From Cyclobacteriaceae bacterium (GTDB taxonomy: Bacteria > Bacteroidota > Bacteroidia > Cytophagales > Cyclobacteriaceae), in the NCBI GenBank assembly GCA_013141055.1, contig JABFRS010000001.1, positions 620,001-684,000 of the forward strand: a DNA stretch of 64,000 nucleotides, read 5' to 3'. Below are positions 1 to 6,809 of this stretch, piece after piece. Every line of letters starts with the position of its first letter. Within the stretch, counting starts at the first letter, position 1. Made by a program: the position numbers and the translations under genes. The notes below the pieces were generated by a model that was given only the letters and a program-made list of their open reading frames with translations, did no database searches and was not told the origin of the DNA.

Positions 1-593
1 GAATAAAAATCAAAAACTTCTTTGAGCAAAAGCATGATGGGGAATTTCAACTCGTCAAGAAAATTCTAGAATCTTTACCTTCATGTAATCTTCATCTTGC
101 CAACAGCATGACTATTCGTTATGCAAATCATATTGGCTTAACGAATATTAAGACTGATGTAAATGTCTTCTCAAATCGAGGAACTAGTGGGATTGATGGT
201 TGCTCCAGTACCGCAGTTGGCCATGCTATTGCAAAAGATATTCCAAATGTATTAATCACGGGAGATCTTGCATTTTTCTATGATAGAAATGCTTTCTGGC
301 ATAATTATGCATTGCCGAACCTTTTTGTTATTGTATTGAACAATGAAGGTGGAATCATTTTCAACCTGATTGACGGCCCATCATCACTACCTGAGAAAGA
401 TGAATTTTTTATTACCCAACAAAAATTGAATGCTAAATCATTGGCTTCAGAATTTGGATTTTCTTATGACGGGCCTACAGTTGATATGAAGGATTTTTTT
501 AAGTCAAATGGAAAAGTCAGGATACTTGAGATTATCTCTTCTCAATCCATCAACAAGGAAATATTTGAAGATTTTAAAAAGCAGTTAAAATAA
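1..593 (+). CDS. menD: MenD, C-terminal part (2-succinyl-5-enolpyruvyl-6-hydroxy-3-cyclohexene-1-carboxylate synthase), cut by window edge
   Basis: This thiamine-diphosphate enzyme adds succinic semialdehyde (from 2-oxoglutarate) to isochorismate in menaquinone synthesis. The reading frame is open from base 3, so the gene starts to the left of the window; the ATG at 108 is internal. The segment [13 protein letters not shown] (through base 128) matches the LHLxNSMPVRYAN block of MenD. The following [18 protein letters not shown] and the [16 protein letters not shown] segment are the diphosphate- and Mg-binding core (GDxxF...N) of the C-terminal ThDP domain. It is followed after 5 bases by menB, which fits a men operon. 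Only the last third or so of the protein is present. No sign of a frameshift within the visible part. Confidence 0.93.
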   Translation, partial: IKIKNFFEQKHDGEFQLVKKILESLPSCNLHLANSMTIRYANHIGLTNIKTDVNVFSNRGTSGIDGCSSTAVGHAIAKDIPNVLITGDLAFFYDRNAFWHNYALPNLFVIVLNNEGGIIFNLIDGPSSLPEKDEFFITQQKLNAKSLASEFGFSYDGPTVDMKDFFKSNGKVRILEIISSQSINKEIFEDFKKQLK

Positions 594-598
594 ATATT

Positions 599-1423
599 AT
601 GAAACTCAACTACGATTGGAAGCCGGTTAAGGAGTATAAAGAAATTTTATTACATAAGTTTGAAGGCATTGCGCGGATCAGCATTAATCGTCCGCAGGTA
701 CATAATGCCTTTACTCCATTGACCGTTCATGAAATGATCGATGCAATGTATGTCTGTAGGGAAGACAGTGATGTTGGCGTTATTATACTGACAGGTGAAG
801 GCGGTCAGGCATTCTGCAGTGGTGGAGATCAAAGCGTGAGAGGACATGGCGGTTATGTAGGAACTGATACCGTTCCAAGATTAAACGTGCTCGATCTTCA
901 AAAGATCATCCGATCTATTTCAAAACCTGTCATCGCTGCGGTAGCTGGCTGGGCAATTGGAGGTGGGCATGTTCTTCATGTTGTTTGTGATCTTACAATA
1001 GCGGCAGAAAACGCAAAATTTGGTCAAACTGGCCCAAAAGTTGGAAGTTTTGATGGAGGTTTTGGCGCGTCCTATCTGGCAAGAATTGTTGGACAAAAAA
1101 AGGCAAGGGAAATCTGGTATCTCTGCGATCAATACAACGCTCAGGAGGCAATCGAAATGGGACTTGTGAACAAGGTTGTTCCATTAGATAAACTTGAAGA
1201 GACATATGTTGAATGGGCCAGAAAAATTCTAAGGAAAAGTCCTTTGGCTATTCGAATGTTGAAAAGTTCTTTCAATGCAGAGCTTGATGGTCAAGCGGGC
1301 ATACAAGAACTGGCAGGCAATGCTACTTTACTTTACTATTTAAGTGATGAAGCCAAAGAAGGTAAGAATTCATTCCTGGAAAAGCGTGAACCTGACTTTT
1401 CAAAGTTTCCTAAGTTTCCTTAA
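599..1423 (+). CDS. menB: MenB, 1,4-dihydroxy-2-naphthoyl-CoA synthase
   Basis: This 274-residue crotonase-fold enzyme cyclises o-succinylbenzoyl-CoA to 1,4-dihydroxy-2-naphthoyl-CoA. The segments [19 protein letters not shown] and [14 protein letters not shown] (about residues 74-81, 119-129 and 140-154) are near-identical to those remembered for E. coli MenB, and so are AREIWYLC and LQELAGNAT-like stretches further on. The oxyanion-hole glycines and the bicarbonate-type GSFDGG loop are present. Length is usual for the family. The gene lies 5 bases behind menD and 2 bases ahead of the next start, so cotranscription is likely. The protein is expected to be cytoplasmic. Confidence 0.97.
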   Translation: MKLNYDWKPVKEYKEILLHKFEGIARISINRPQVHNAFTPLTVHEMIDAMYVCREDSDVGVIILTGEGGQAFCSGGDQSVRGHGGYVGTDTVPRLNVLDLQKIIRSISKPVIAAVAGWAIGGGHVLHVVCDLTIAAENAKFGQTGPKVGSFDGGFGASYLARIVGQKKAREIWYLCDQYNAQEAIEMGLVNKVVPLDKLEETYVEWARKILRKSPLAIRMLKSSFNAELDGQAGIQELAGNATLLYYLSDEAKEGKNSFLEKREPDFSKFPKFP

Positions 1424-1425
1424 TT

Positions 1426-1908
1426 ATGAAGACTTACTTAGTCCTTATCTTTTTTCTACTGATCTCCCTAAAATCAATGCCACAGGTTGTTTCCAGTAAC
1501 GGTAAATATTTTGCCTTTAGACTTGGTCCTCATGAAGATATCAAGAAATCCATTCTGAAGTTTGCGAAAGACTCTAAAATCAAAGCAGGCTGCATCGTAT
1601 CAGCAGTGGGAAGTCTTGAGCAGTTAAATATAAGATTCGCAAATCAGGAATCTGCTCAAAAGAAAAAAGGCCATTTTGAAATCGTATCACTAACAGGAAC
1701 ATTCTCTGACACTTCTTCACACATTCACTTGTCTGTGTCCGATAGCACAGGAATAACAACCGGTGGACACCTGATGGAGGATAATCTTATTTACACTACT
1801 CTGGAGATAATCATAGTGGAATTAACTGAGGTGGAATTTACCAAAGAAAAAGATATTACCTACGGCTATAGCGAATTAGTAATTAAGCCAAGGTCAAAAC
1901 AAAAATGA
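1426..1908 (+). CDS. Secreted PPC/DUF296-domain protein in the men operon
   Basis: This is a 160-residue protein. An N-terminal hydrophobic segment (residues 4-17) followed by SMPQ looks like a type I signal peptide. The rest fits the PPC (DUF296) fold: an opening GKYFAFRLGPHEDI strand-helix, KAGCIVSAVGS, then HIHLSVSDSTG and GGHLMEDN, the last two carrying the conserved His residues. In plants the PPC domain is linked to AT-hook DNA-binding proteins; many bacterial stand-alone copies have no known role. A predicted exported copy cannot bind the chromosome, so a ligand- or metal-binding role in the envelope is more likely, but this is inference. It starts 2 bases after menB, and its stop overlaps the menE start by 4 bases (ATGA), so it belongs to the men transcription unit. 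Confidence 0.8.
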   Translation: MKTYLVLIFFLLISLKSMPQVVSSNGKYFAFRLGPHEDIKKSILKFAKDSKIKAGCIVSAVGSLEQLNIRFANQESAQKKKGHFEIVSLTGTFSDTSSHIHLSVSDSTGITTGGHLMEDNLIYTTLEIIIVELTEVEFTKEKDITYGYSELVIKPRSKQK

Positions 1909-2990
1909 TAAAGTCAAAGATCAGGATTGGAGATCAATGGATAACTCTTTCTGATCTCAGCACTATCAATACTGAAACAGTAACTGATCAGGAAAAAAAA
2001 GTAATTGCATTATGTAAAGCATGGCTGAGTAATCAGTCTGTTTTTGAGTTTCATACATCCGGGTCTACCGGAATTCCAAAAAAAATTACTTTTGCCCGAA
2101 ATCAACTTATTCAGAGCGCCAAGCTTACTGAACAGGCTATTCATCTCCAAAAAGAATTCACTTCTCTTGTTTGTCTGGATGCAACATTCATTGCCGGGGC
2201 TTTAATGGTTATCAGGAGCTTGGTGACAGAAATGAATATGATTATCACATCACCTTCTGCGAATCCCTTGATAAATATTGATCAACCAATCGACTTCGTT
2301 GCTTTGGTACCTTATCAATTGATGACTATTCTTGAAGAAGATTATAAGAATCTCAATTCTGTCAAAACAATTATCATAGGGGGAGCCACTTTACGGTACG
2401 AAACAATCCAATCACTCCAGCAATTCAATACTAATTTCTATGCAACTTATGGAATGACTGAGACCATTACCCATATCGCATTGCAAAAGCTTAATGGAGC
2501 TGATCGACAGGATTTTTTCAAGGTTTTACCAGGCATCAAAATTTCAGTAGATGATCGGGAATGCCTTGTTATTCAGGCAGATCATCTTGGGAAAGATCCT
2601 ATCACAACGAATGACATCGTTACATTACTGGACAAAGATAAATTTCAATGGATCGGGCGCTACGATCAGGTTATTAATACTGGGGGAGTAAAAGTTCATC
2701 CTGAAAAAATTGAAAGAGCGTTAGAAATCGTCTTCCATGAATTAAATATTAATCATAGATTCTTTGTCTCAGGTGTTTCTGATACAAAACTCGGTGAGCA
2801 TGTAGCCCTTGTAATGGAAGGACCATCACCCGACCAGGAGACTACTCAAAAAATAAAAAGCACCCTGGAGCTTTATTTGAAAAGGTACGAAATCCCTAAA
2901 TCAGTACTTTCAATTGAGCGTTTCGTGGAAACACTGACACAAAAAATTGACCGCATTGCTACCATCAATGCGATCCAACATTCAAAATAA
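1905..2990 (+). CDS. menE: MenE, o-succinylbenzoate-CoA ligase
   Basis: This 361-residue acyl-adenylate-forming enzyme activates o-succinylbenzoate with ATP and CoA, one step before MenB. The P-loop-like motif TSGSTGIPKK is at residues 51-60. YGMTET (about 180-186) is the adenine-binding motif, and the GRYDQVINTGGVKVHP hinge follows near residue 250. The catalytic lysine of the mobile C-terminal subdomain is probably in TLTQKIDR near residue 347. The protein is shorter than the E. coli enzyme because the N-terminal region is reduced, as is usual for Bacteroidota MenE. The start overlaps the stop of the PPC gene (ATGA). It is followed by a short convergent gap with a GC-rich hairpin. MenA and MenH are not in the window. 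Confidence 0.92.
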   Translation: MIKSKIRIGDQWITLSDLSTINTETVTDQEKKVIALCKAWLSNQSVFEFHTSGSTGIPKKITFARNQLIQSAKLTEQAIHLQKEFTSLVCLDATFIAGALMVIRSLVTEMNMIITSPSANPLINIDQPIDFVALVPYQLMTILEEDYKNLNSVKTIIIGGATLRYETIQSLQQFNTNFYATYGMTETITHIALQKLNGADRQDFFKVLPGIKISVDDRECLVIQADHLGKDPITTNDIVTLLDKDKFQWIGRYDQVINTGGVKVHPEKIERALEIVFHELNINHRFFVSGVSDTKLGEHVALVMEGPSPDQETTQKIKSTLELYLKRYEIPKSVLSIERFVETLTQKIDRIATINAIQHSK

Positions 2991-3009
2991 AATTCAGGAA
3001 TTAAAATCA

Positions 3010-3035
3010 CCGCCCCTCCTATCAAAGAGGGACGG
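3010..3035. terminator. GC-rich hairpin between convergent menE and repressor genes
   Basis: CCGCCCCTC (3010-3018) pairs with GAGGGACGG (3027-3035) with one mismatch around an 8-base loop. It lies between the convergent 3' ends at 2990 and 3048. There is no T-tract on either side, so intrinsic termination is uncertain. Confidence 0.35.
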
Positions 3036-3047
3036 AGAAGTTCTCGG

Positions 3048-3863
3048 CTAAGAAGATTTCTTTGTAGGCTTGTTCTCAGATTTTTCAGATTTCAGGAATT
3101 TCAATTCTTGCTTCAATTCCATAACAACATCAGACAACTGATCCATCGACATCTCATTCTTTGTATTGGCATCCGGAAATTGAACACTGATATAAGCTTT
3201 CGCTCCCCATGCTTCAATTACTTCTGCTGCATCCAGTTGGTAAGGTGCATATTGACGATTATCGGATACTAGAAATAACTTTCCATTTTCCTGGAGGTAA
3301 TTAAATACACGCTTATAGACAATGCCTTCACGTTCAGTGACCAGCACATAAGACTTTCCATTCTTCAAGCTATGGATATCTTCCACCCATTCACCAATAA
3401 CAATTGTGCCGGGAAGAATCGGCAACATAGAATCGCCCGTGATTTCAAAAGCTCTGAAGGTACCTCGACTTAACAAAGGTATTGGTAGCTTAAACCTGGG
3501 AAGCTCCTTTATATATTCAACATCAGCATAACCATTAAGATAACCAGCAGCTGCCTTATGAGGTACTAATTCAATGTTATCACGATTCTCCTCATCGACT
3601 GTAACAACAAGTACCTCCTTGCTTCGCGCAAGTTTCTTCTCATATTCCTTTAACTGACTGATATCACGACTGATTAAAAGGTCAACAGAAAGTCCTGCCA
3701 GCGTCGCCATCTTTTGTAATAGCTCTAGCCTTGGCTCTGCCCTTCCCTCCTCATATGCACCCACCAGCGATCGTTTGATATCAAGTTGCTGAGCGAACTG
3801 ATCCTGAGTAAGATTTAATTGCTTTCTTACAAAGCGAATATTTTCATTAAGCTTGACCACCAT
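3048..3863 (-). CDS. LexA-like XRE-S24 transcriptional repressor
   Basis: A 271-residue regulator. Residues about 5-60 form an XRE-type helix-turn-helix (LTQDQFAQQLDIKRSLVGAYEEG). The C-terminal half is a peptidase S24 (LexA/CI) autoprotease. The Ala106-Gly107 cleavage site is preceded by KAA, the nucleophile is Ser145 in GDSM, and the general base is Lys184 in VYKRV. All three elements are intact, so self-cleavage on a signal is plausible. A Lys/Ser-rich tail (residues 255-271) is probably disordered. It lies 56 bases downstream of an 83-residue gene on the same strand, and that gene's promoter is framed by two related palindromes. I infer that these are its operators. No umuC/dinB-like target is in the window. 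The inducing signal cannot be read from the sequence. Confidence 0.88.
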   Translation of the reverse strand: MVVKLNENIRFVRKQLNLTQDQFAQQLDIKRSLVGAYEEGRAEPRLELLQKMATLAGLSVDLLISRDISQLKEYEKKLARSKEVLVVTVDEENRDNIELVPHKAAAGYLNGYADVEYIKELPRFKLPIPLLSRGTFRAFEITGDSMLPILPGTIVIGEWVEDIHSLKNGKSYVLVTEREGIVYKRVFNYLQENGKLFLVSDNRQYAPYQLDAAEVIEAWGAKAYISVQFPDANTKNEMSMDQLSDVVMELKQELKFLKSEKSENKPTKKSS

Positions 3864-3919
3864 ATTGACTTGGTTTATGGATTAATTAAGTGATTCGTTT
3901 ATAAAAGAGATATGTTCAA

Positions 3920-4171
3920 TTACTTGGTGAATAATAATATGCGACCAGAGTGAACGTTCCTTGCATGTAACGAAAAGAGATTTCTCTGGAAGTATGAATC
4001 CCTGCTTTGCATGGCCCTCACATGTCTCGAAATTTTATCGACTACATCAGTTACTGTAGACTTCGGATCTGCCAGTAAATAACCATAGCAAGGTTGATCA
4101 AAACCTTCCGCTGAAAAATTCACCTGAAATCTGCCAGATGATAAGCGTTTGCTGGAGAGCTTGAGTTTCAT
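3920..4171 (-). CDS. Small basic protein of unknown function upstream of the XRE-S24 repressor
   Basis: An 83-residue, basic protein that I do not recognise. It has no signal peptide or membrane segment. A predicted beta-rich N-terminal half (KLSSKRLSSGRFQVNFSAEG) is followed by a helix (VTDVVDKISRHVRAMQ) and a basic C-terminus. It is transcribed leftwards from a promoter that appears to be under two palindromes, and it precedes the LexA-like repressor by 56 bases. That is the arrangement expected of a short self-regulated operon. The start codon touches the first palindrome and no Shine-Dalgarno sequence is visible. A toxin-antitoxin-like or anti-repressor role is possible but unsupported. 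Confidence 0.6.
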   Translation of the reverse strand: MKLKLSSKRLSSGRFQVNFSAEGFDQPCYGYLLADPKSTVTDVVDKISRHVRAMQSRDSYFQRNLFSLHARNVHSGRILLFTK

Positions 4172-4189
4172 AACTAAAATATTTAGTCA
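4171..4189. promoter_or_regulatory. Operator-like palindrome 1
   Basis: TAACTAAA-ATA-TTTAGTCA, two 8-base arms with one mismatch. It covers the predicted transcription start and reaches the ATG of the 83-residue gene. It shares the arm sequence and spacer length with the palindrome at 4222-4244; the centres are 53 bases apart, about five helical turns. Confidence 0.6.
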
Positions 4190-4219
4190 AATGAAGCTAG
4201 AATTGATTTCTCAAGCAAA
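4188..4219 (-). promoter_or_regulatory. Bacteroidota-type promoter for the 83-residue gene and repressor
   Basis: Read leftwards: a -33 element TTTG (4219-4216), 20 bases, then TTCATTTG (4195-4188), one mismatch from the TAnnTTTG -7 element. Palindrome 1 overlaps its downstream end. Palindrome 2 sits 3 bases upstream of the -33 element. The transcript would begin only about 10 bases before the ATG. Confidence 0.5.
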
Positions 4220-4221
4220 TT

Positions 4222-4244
4222 TTTAACTAAATTTTTTAGTTAAA
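4222..4244. promoter_or_regulatory. Operator-like palindrome 2 (perfect, 10-base arms)
   Basis: TTTAACTAAA-TTT-TTTAGTTAAA is a perfect 23-base palindrome just upstream of the -33 element of the preceding promoter. It also covers the menC stop codon (4236-4238). It is the same motif as palindrome 1, so a shared dimeric DNA-binding protein is likely. Confidence 0.6.
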
Positions 4245-5315
4245 TTCAGACATATCCCAATTTTCTTGGGAATTATAGCGCAAGGACCCCTTTTTTACCT
4301 GCAATGGTGAAGGGATATTATCATCATAAATGGACCCGGTTCCAAGCCCCTGGGGTAATGTAACATGATAATTGGCTGTAAATTGAGCAACTGCATTCAG
4401 GCCAATATTGCTTTCCAGGGCAGAAGTCATCCACCATCCTATACCTCTCTCCTCCGCCAGCGTAATCCACTCCTGACATCCCAGAAGTCCGCCATGAAGG
4501 GAAGGTTTTAGAATAATCAGAGGTGGCTTTATTCTTTCAAGCAATTCTATCTTTTCATCGCGGGTATTCAATCCAATTAATTCTTCATCAAGCGCGATAG
4601 GTATTGGAGATTGCTTACAAAGCTCTGCCAAATAGGGAGATCCAGCTCTTAATGGTTGCTCAATGGAATGAACATCATACCTTGAACAATCCATAATCTT
4701 ATATAATGCCTGTTCAGGCTTGAAAGATCCGTTTGCATCCAGTCGAATCGTTATCACATCTCTGAAGTACTTTCTTCTGATGAACTGAAGAATATCCAGC
4801 TCCTTTTCAAAATTAAGACCGCCTACCTTCAGTTTGACACATGAAAACCCTTCCTCCAGCTTAATACTGACTTGCTGGAGCATAAAATCAAGACCTCCCA
4901 TCCACACCAAGCCATTAATTGGAATGGACTGACCTTTTAAAAACTCATTGTCAAATATCTGTCGCCTGCCATGATTTTTAAGATCGAGTAATGCCGTCTC
5001 AACAGCGAATATCACAGAAGAATGATATCCGCCCCCCTTCATAAAGGTGCTGATCTCCTCAAGAGATTTTAGGTTGTCAACAGATACTTTAGATAGCGCT
5101 TCAATGATGGTATAAAGTTCTGCTTCTACCTCTTCCGGTTTCTCATGGCTAAGGCCAGGCAACGGACCCGCCTCACCAACACCGATGACTTCCGGGTGAG
5201 CTGAATCCCATATCTTTAGGAACCATGAATCCTTTTGAGTCATGGCGCCCCGGGAGGTTCGGGCCTTGAATGAGAAAGTAAATGTTCTCTTAAAAAAGGA
5301 TGCTTTAAGCGCCAT
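4236..5315 (-). CDS. menC: MenC, o-succinylbenzoate synthase
   Basis: This 359-residue enolase-superfamily enzyme dehydrates the MenH product (SHCHC) to o-succinylbenzoate. The catalytic set is visible. KLK (161-163) holds the acid/base lysine pair. The metal ligands are Asp193 (RLDANGSF), Glu219 (IEQP) and Asp243 (ALDEE). The second catalytic lysine is Lys270 (ILKPS). The N-terminal capping domain is complete, and length is normal. The gene is divergent from queA across 61 bases and encodes the last men step seen here, but on the opposite strand from menDBE. Its 3' end overlaps palindrome 2 of the downstream small operon. Confidence 0.93.
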   Translation of the reverse strand: MALKASFFKRTFTFSFKARTSRGAMTQKDSWFLKIWDSAHPEVIGVGEAGPLPGLSHEKPEEVEAELYTIIEALSKVSVDNLKSLEEISTFMKGGGYHSSVIFAVETALLDLKNHGRRQIFDNEFLKGQSIPINGLVWMGGLDFMLQQVSIKLEEGFSCVKLKVGGLNFEKELDILQFIRRKYFRDVITIRLDANGSFKPEQALYKIMDCSRYDVHSIEQPLRAGSPYLAELCKQSPIPIALDEELIGLNTRDEKIELLERIKPPLIILKPSLHGGLLGCQEWITLAEERGIGWWMTSALESNIGLNAVAQFTANYHVTLPQGLGTGSIYDDNIPSPLQVKKGSLRYNSQENWDMSEFN

Positions 5316-5345
5316 ATATCATACGAATATGGTACGCATGGTCGG

Positions 5346-5377
5346 CAAATACAATCACCTTCCTATTTTTGCACAAA
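5346..5377 (-). promoter_or_regulatory. Promoter for menC
   Basis: Read leftwards: TTTG (5377-5374), 20 bases, then TGTATTTG (5353-5346), one mismatch from TAnnTTTG, 30 bases before the menC ATG. It is interleaved with the queA promoter on the other strand, so the two genes may compete for polymerase. Confidence 0.45.
5364..5371 (+). promoter_or_regulatory. -7 element for queA, immediately before its start codon
   Basis: TATTTTTG fits TAnnTTTG exactly and ends 5 bases before the ATG at 5377. No clear TTTG is seen at the -33 distance. With the usual start site a few bases downstream of the element, the mRNA would be almost or fully leaderless. Confidence 0.5.
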
Positions 5378-6579
5378 TGAAGAATCTTCCTCCCATCAAT
5401 ATTCAGGATTACAATTATGATCTTCCTGAACAGAGTATAGCAAACTATCCACTTGAGAGAAGAGATCAATCCAAACTTTTAAAATACCATGAAGGAAAAA
5501 TAACGCATTCAGATTTTTCACAACTACCTGATTTACTGCCTGATAAGGCGATTCTGTTCTTTAACAACACTAAAGTAATTCCCGCGCGACTTCTCTTTGA
5601 AAAAGACACAGGAGCCTCCATAGAAGTCTTCCTCCTTCAACCCATTCAACCTTCGGTACTCCTTTCAGTTAATCTCCAATCAAAGGAACCTGTTACATGG
5701 AAGTGCGCCATCGGAAATCTCAAAAAGTGGAATGAAAATCTTGTCCTTACAAGAAAGACTGATACCATAATCTTAAATGCAAGACTGAAAGAGCGTGATC
5801 AGAATCTTGTGGAATTCTCCTGGCAGCCCTCATCTGTTTCATTTGCAGAAGTCGTCCAGCACATCGGCGCTATCCCCTTACCACCTTATATAAAAAGGAA
5901 AGATGAAGCTTCGGATAAGGAACGGTATCAAACCGTGTATTCAAAGATGGAAGGTGCAGTGGCAGCACCTACTGCAGGTCTCCACTTTACGGATGAAGTT
6001 CTTGCGGCCTTAAAATCAAGGGGTTATGCAACCGACTTCCTGACACTCCATGTTAGCGCAGGAACCTTTATGCCCGTAAAAGCTGAGAACGCCCTTGATC
6101 ACAATATGCATGATGAACAGATCATTCTTACCCGTCAAAACATCGAAAACCTTCTAAAAGGCAATAGAAAAGTAATTGCTGTTGGAACTACTGCTTTGAG
6201 AACTCTTGAAAGTCTTTATTGGCATGGGGTTCGATTGATTTCAAACCCGGCTGCTCCATTTGTTGTAGAGAAACTTCAACCTTATCAGACTGATGGAGAG
6301 CTTCCATCATTGGAAAAATCACTGGAGGCAGTGCTAATATATATGGACCAGCACAAAACGGATACTATCACAGGTCAAACTTCTATCTTCATTTTTCCCG
6401 GATATATCTTCAGATTAACGGATGGATTGATCACCAATTTCCACCAGCCTTCCTCAACATTACTCCTCCTGGTTGCTGCATTGATAGGTTCTGACTGGAA
6501 GAAAGTCTATCAGGAAGCTATTAGCAAAAAATACCGTTTTTTGAGCTATGGAGACAGTTCTTTGCTGCTCAGATCCTAA
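5377..6579 (+). CDS. queA: QueA, S-adenosylmethionine:tRNA ribosyltransferase-isomerase
   Basis: This 400-residue enzyme transfers and isomerises the ribosyl group of SAM onto 7-aminomethyl-7-deazaguanine in tRNA, giving epoxyqueuosine. Supporting segments are FFNNTKVIPARL, GAIPLPPYIKR, YQTVYSKMEGAVAAPTAGLHFT, HVSAGTF and LITNFHQPSSTLLLLVAA, all typical of the family. The open frame extends upstream to 5242, but that part lies inside menC on the other strand and does not resemble QueA. MKNLPPINIQDYNYDLPE is the usual N-terminus, so I chose the ATG at 5377. A TAnnTTTG box ends 5 bases before this ATG. It is the only visible queuosine gene here. It is followed by 230 bases without a gene. Confidence 0.93.
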   Translation: MKNLPPINIQDYNYDLPEQSIANYPLERRDQSKLLKYHEGKITHSDFSQLPDLLPDKAILFFNNTKVIPARLLFEKDTGASIEVFLLQPIQPSVLLSVNLQSKEPVTWKCAIGNLKKWNENLVLTRKTDTIILNARLKERDQNLVEFSWQPSSVSFAEVVQHIGAIPLPPYIKRKDEASDKERYQTVYSKMEGAVAAPTAGLHFTDEVLAALKSRGYATDFLTLHVSAGTFMPVKAENALDHNMHDEQIILTRQNIENLLKGNRKVIAVGTTALRTLESLYWHGVRLISNPAAPFVVEKLQPYQTDGELPSLEKSLEAVLIYMDQHKTDTITGQTSIFIFPGYIFRLTDGLITNFHQPSSTLLLLVAALIGSDWKKVYQEAISKKYRFLSYGDSSLLLRS

Positions 6580-6809
6580 AATTCAGAATTGTTGACAAAG
6601 TTCTACAAACAAATGCAGGGAAGGATTAATCAATAAAATCATGCCATCGAAACCCCTAAAACTGCCCAACGGTTGAAGTAGAATTTCTTATATACGGGTA
6701 ACTACCTACTAACCAGTAGATAAATAAACATCCTTGAAATTATTGGCTGAATAGGATTTTTCGGTGAATTGTCTGATATTTCCCTGTCGACTTAAACCAT
6801 GTCTAGACC
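6580..6809. other. Intergenic region before the TIR/nSTAND operon
   Basis: These 230 bases should carry the promoter of the five-gene operon. No exact TTTG-N20-TAnnTTTG match stands out. A small inverted repeat, CTACT-AACC-AGTAG, is at 6706-6719. I found no RNA gene or terminator with a T-tract behind queA. Confidence 0.4.

Noticed and set aside
108-593. Stand-alone 161-residue protein starting at the ATG at 108
   Set aside because: The frame is open to the left edge and MenD residues precede the ATG, so it is a fragment of a longer gene.
5242-5376. N-terminal extension of the queA frame
   Set aside because: It lies within menC on the other strand, does not resemble QueA, and the promoter element at 5364-5371 supports the ATG at 5377.
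6706-6719. CTACT-AACC-AGTAG hairpin as a terminator or operator
   Set aside because: Only five pairs, no T-run and no second copy nearby.
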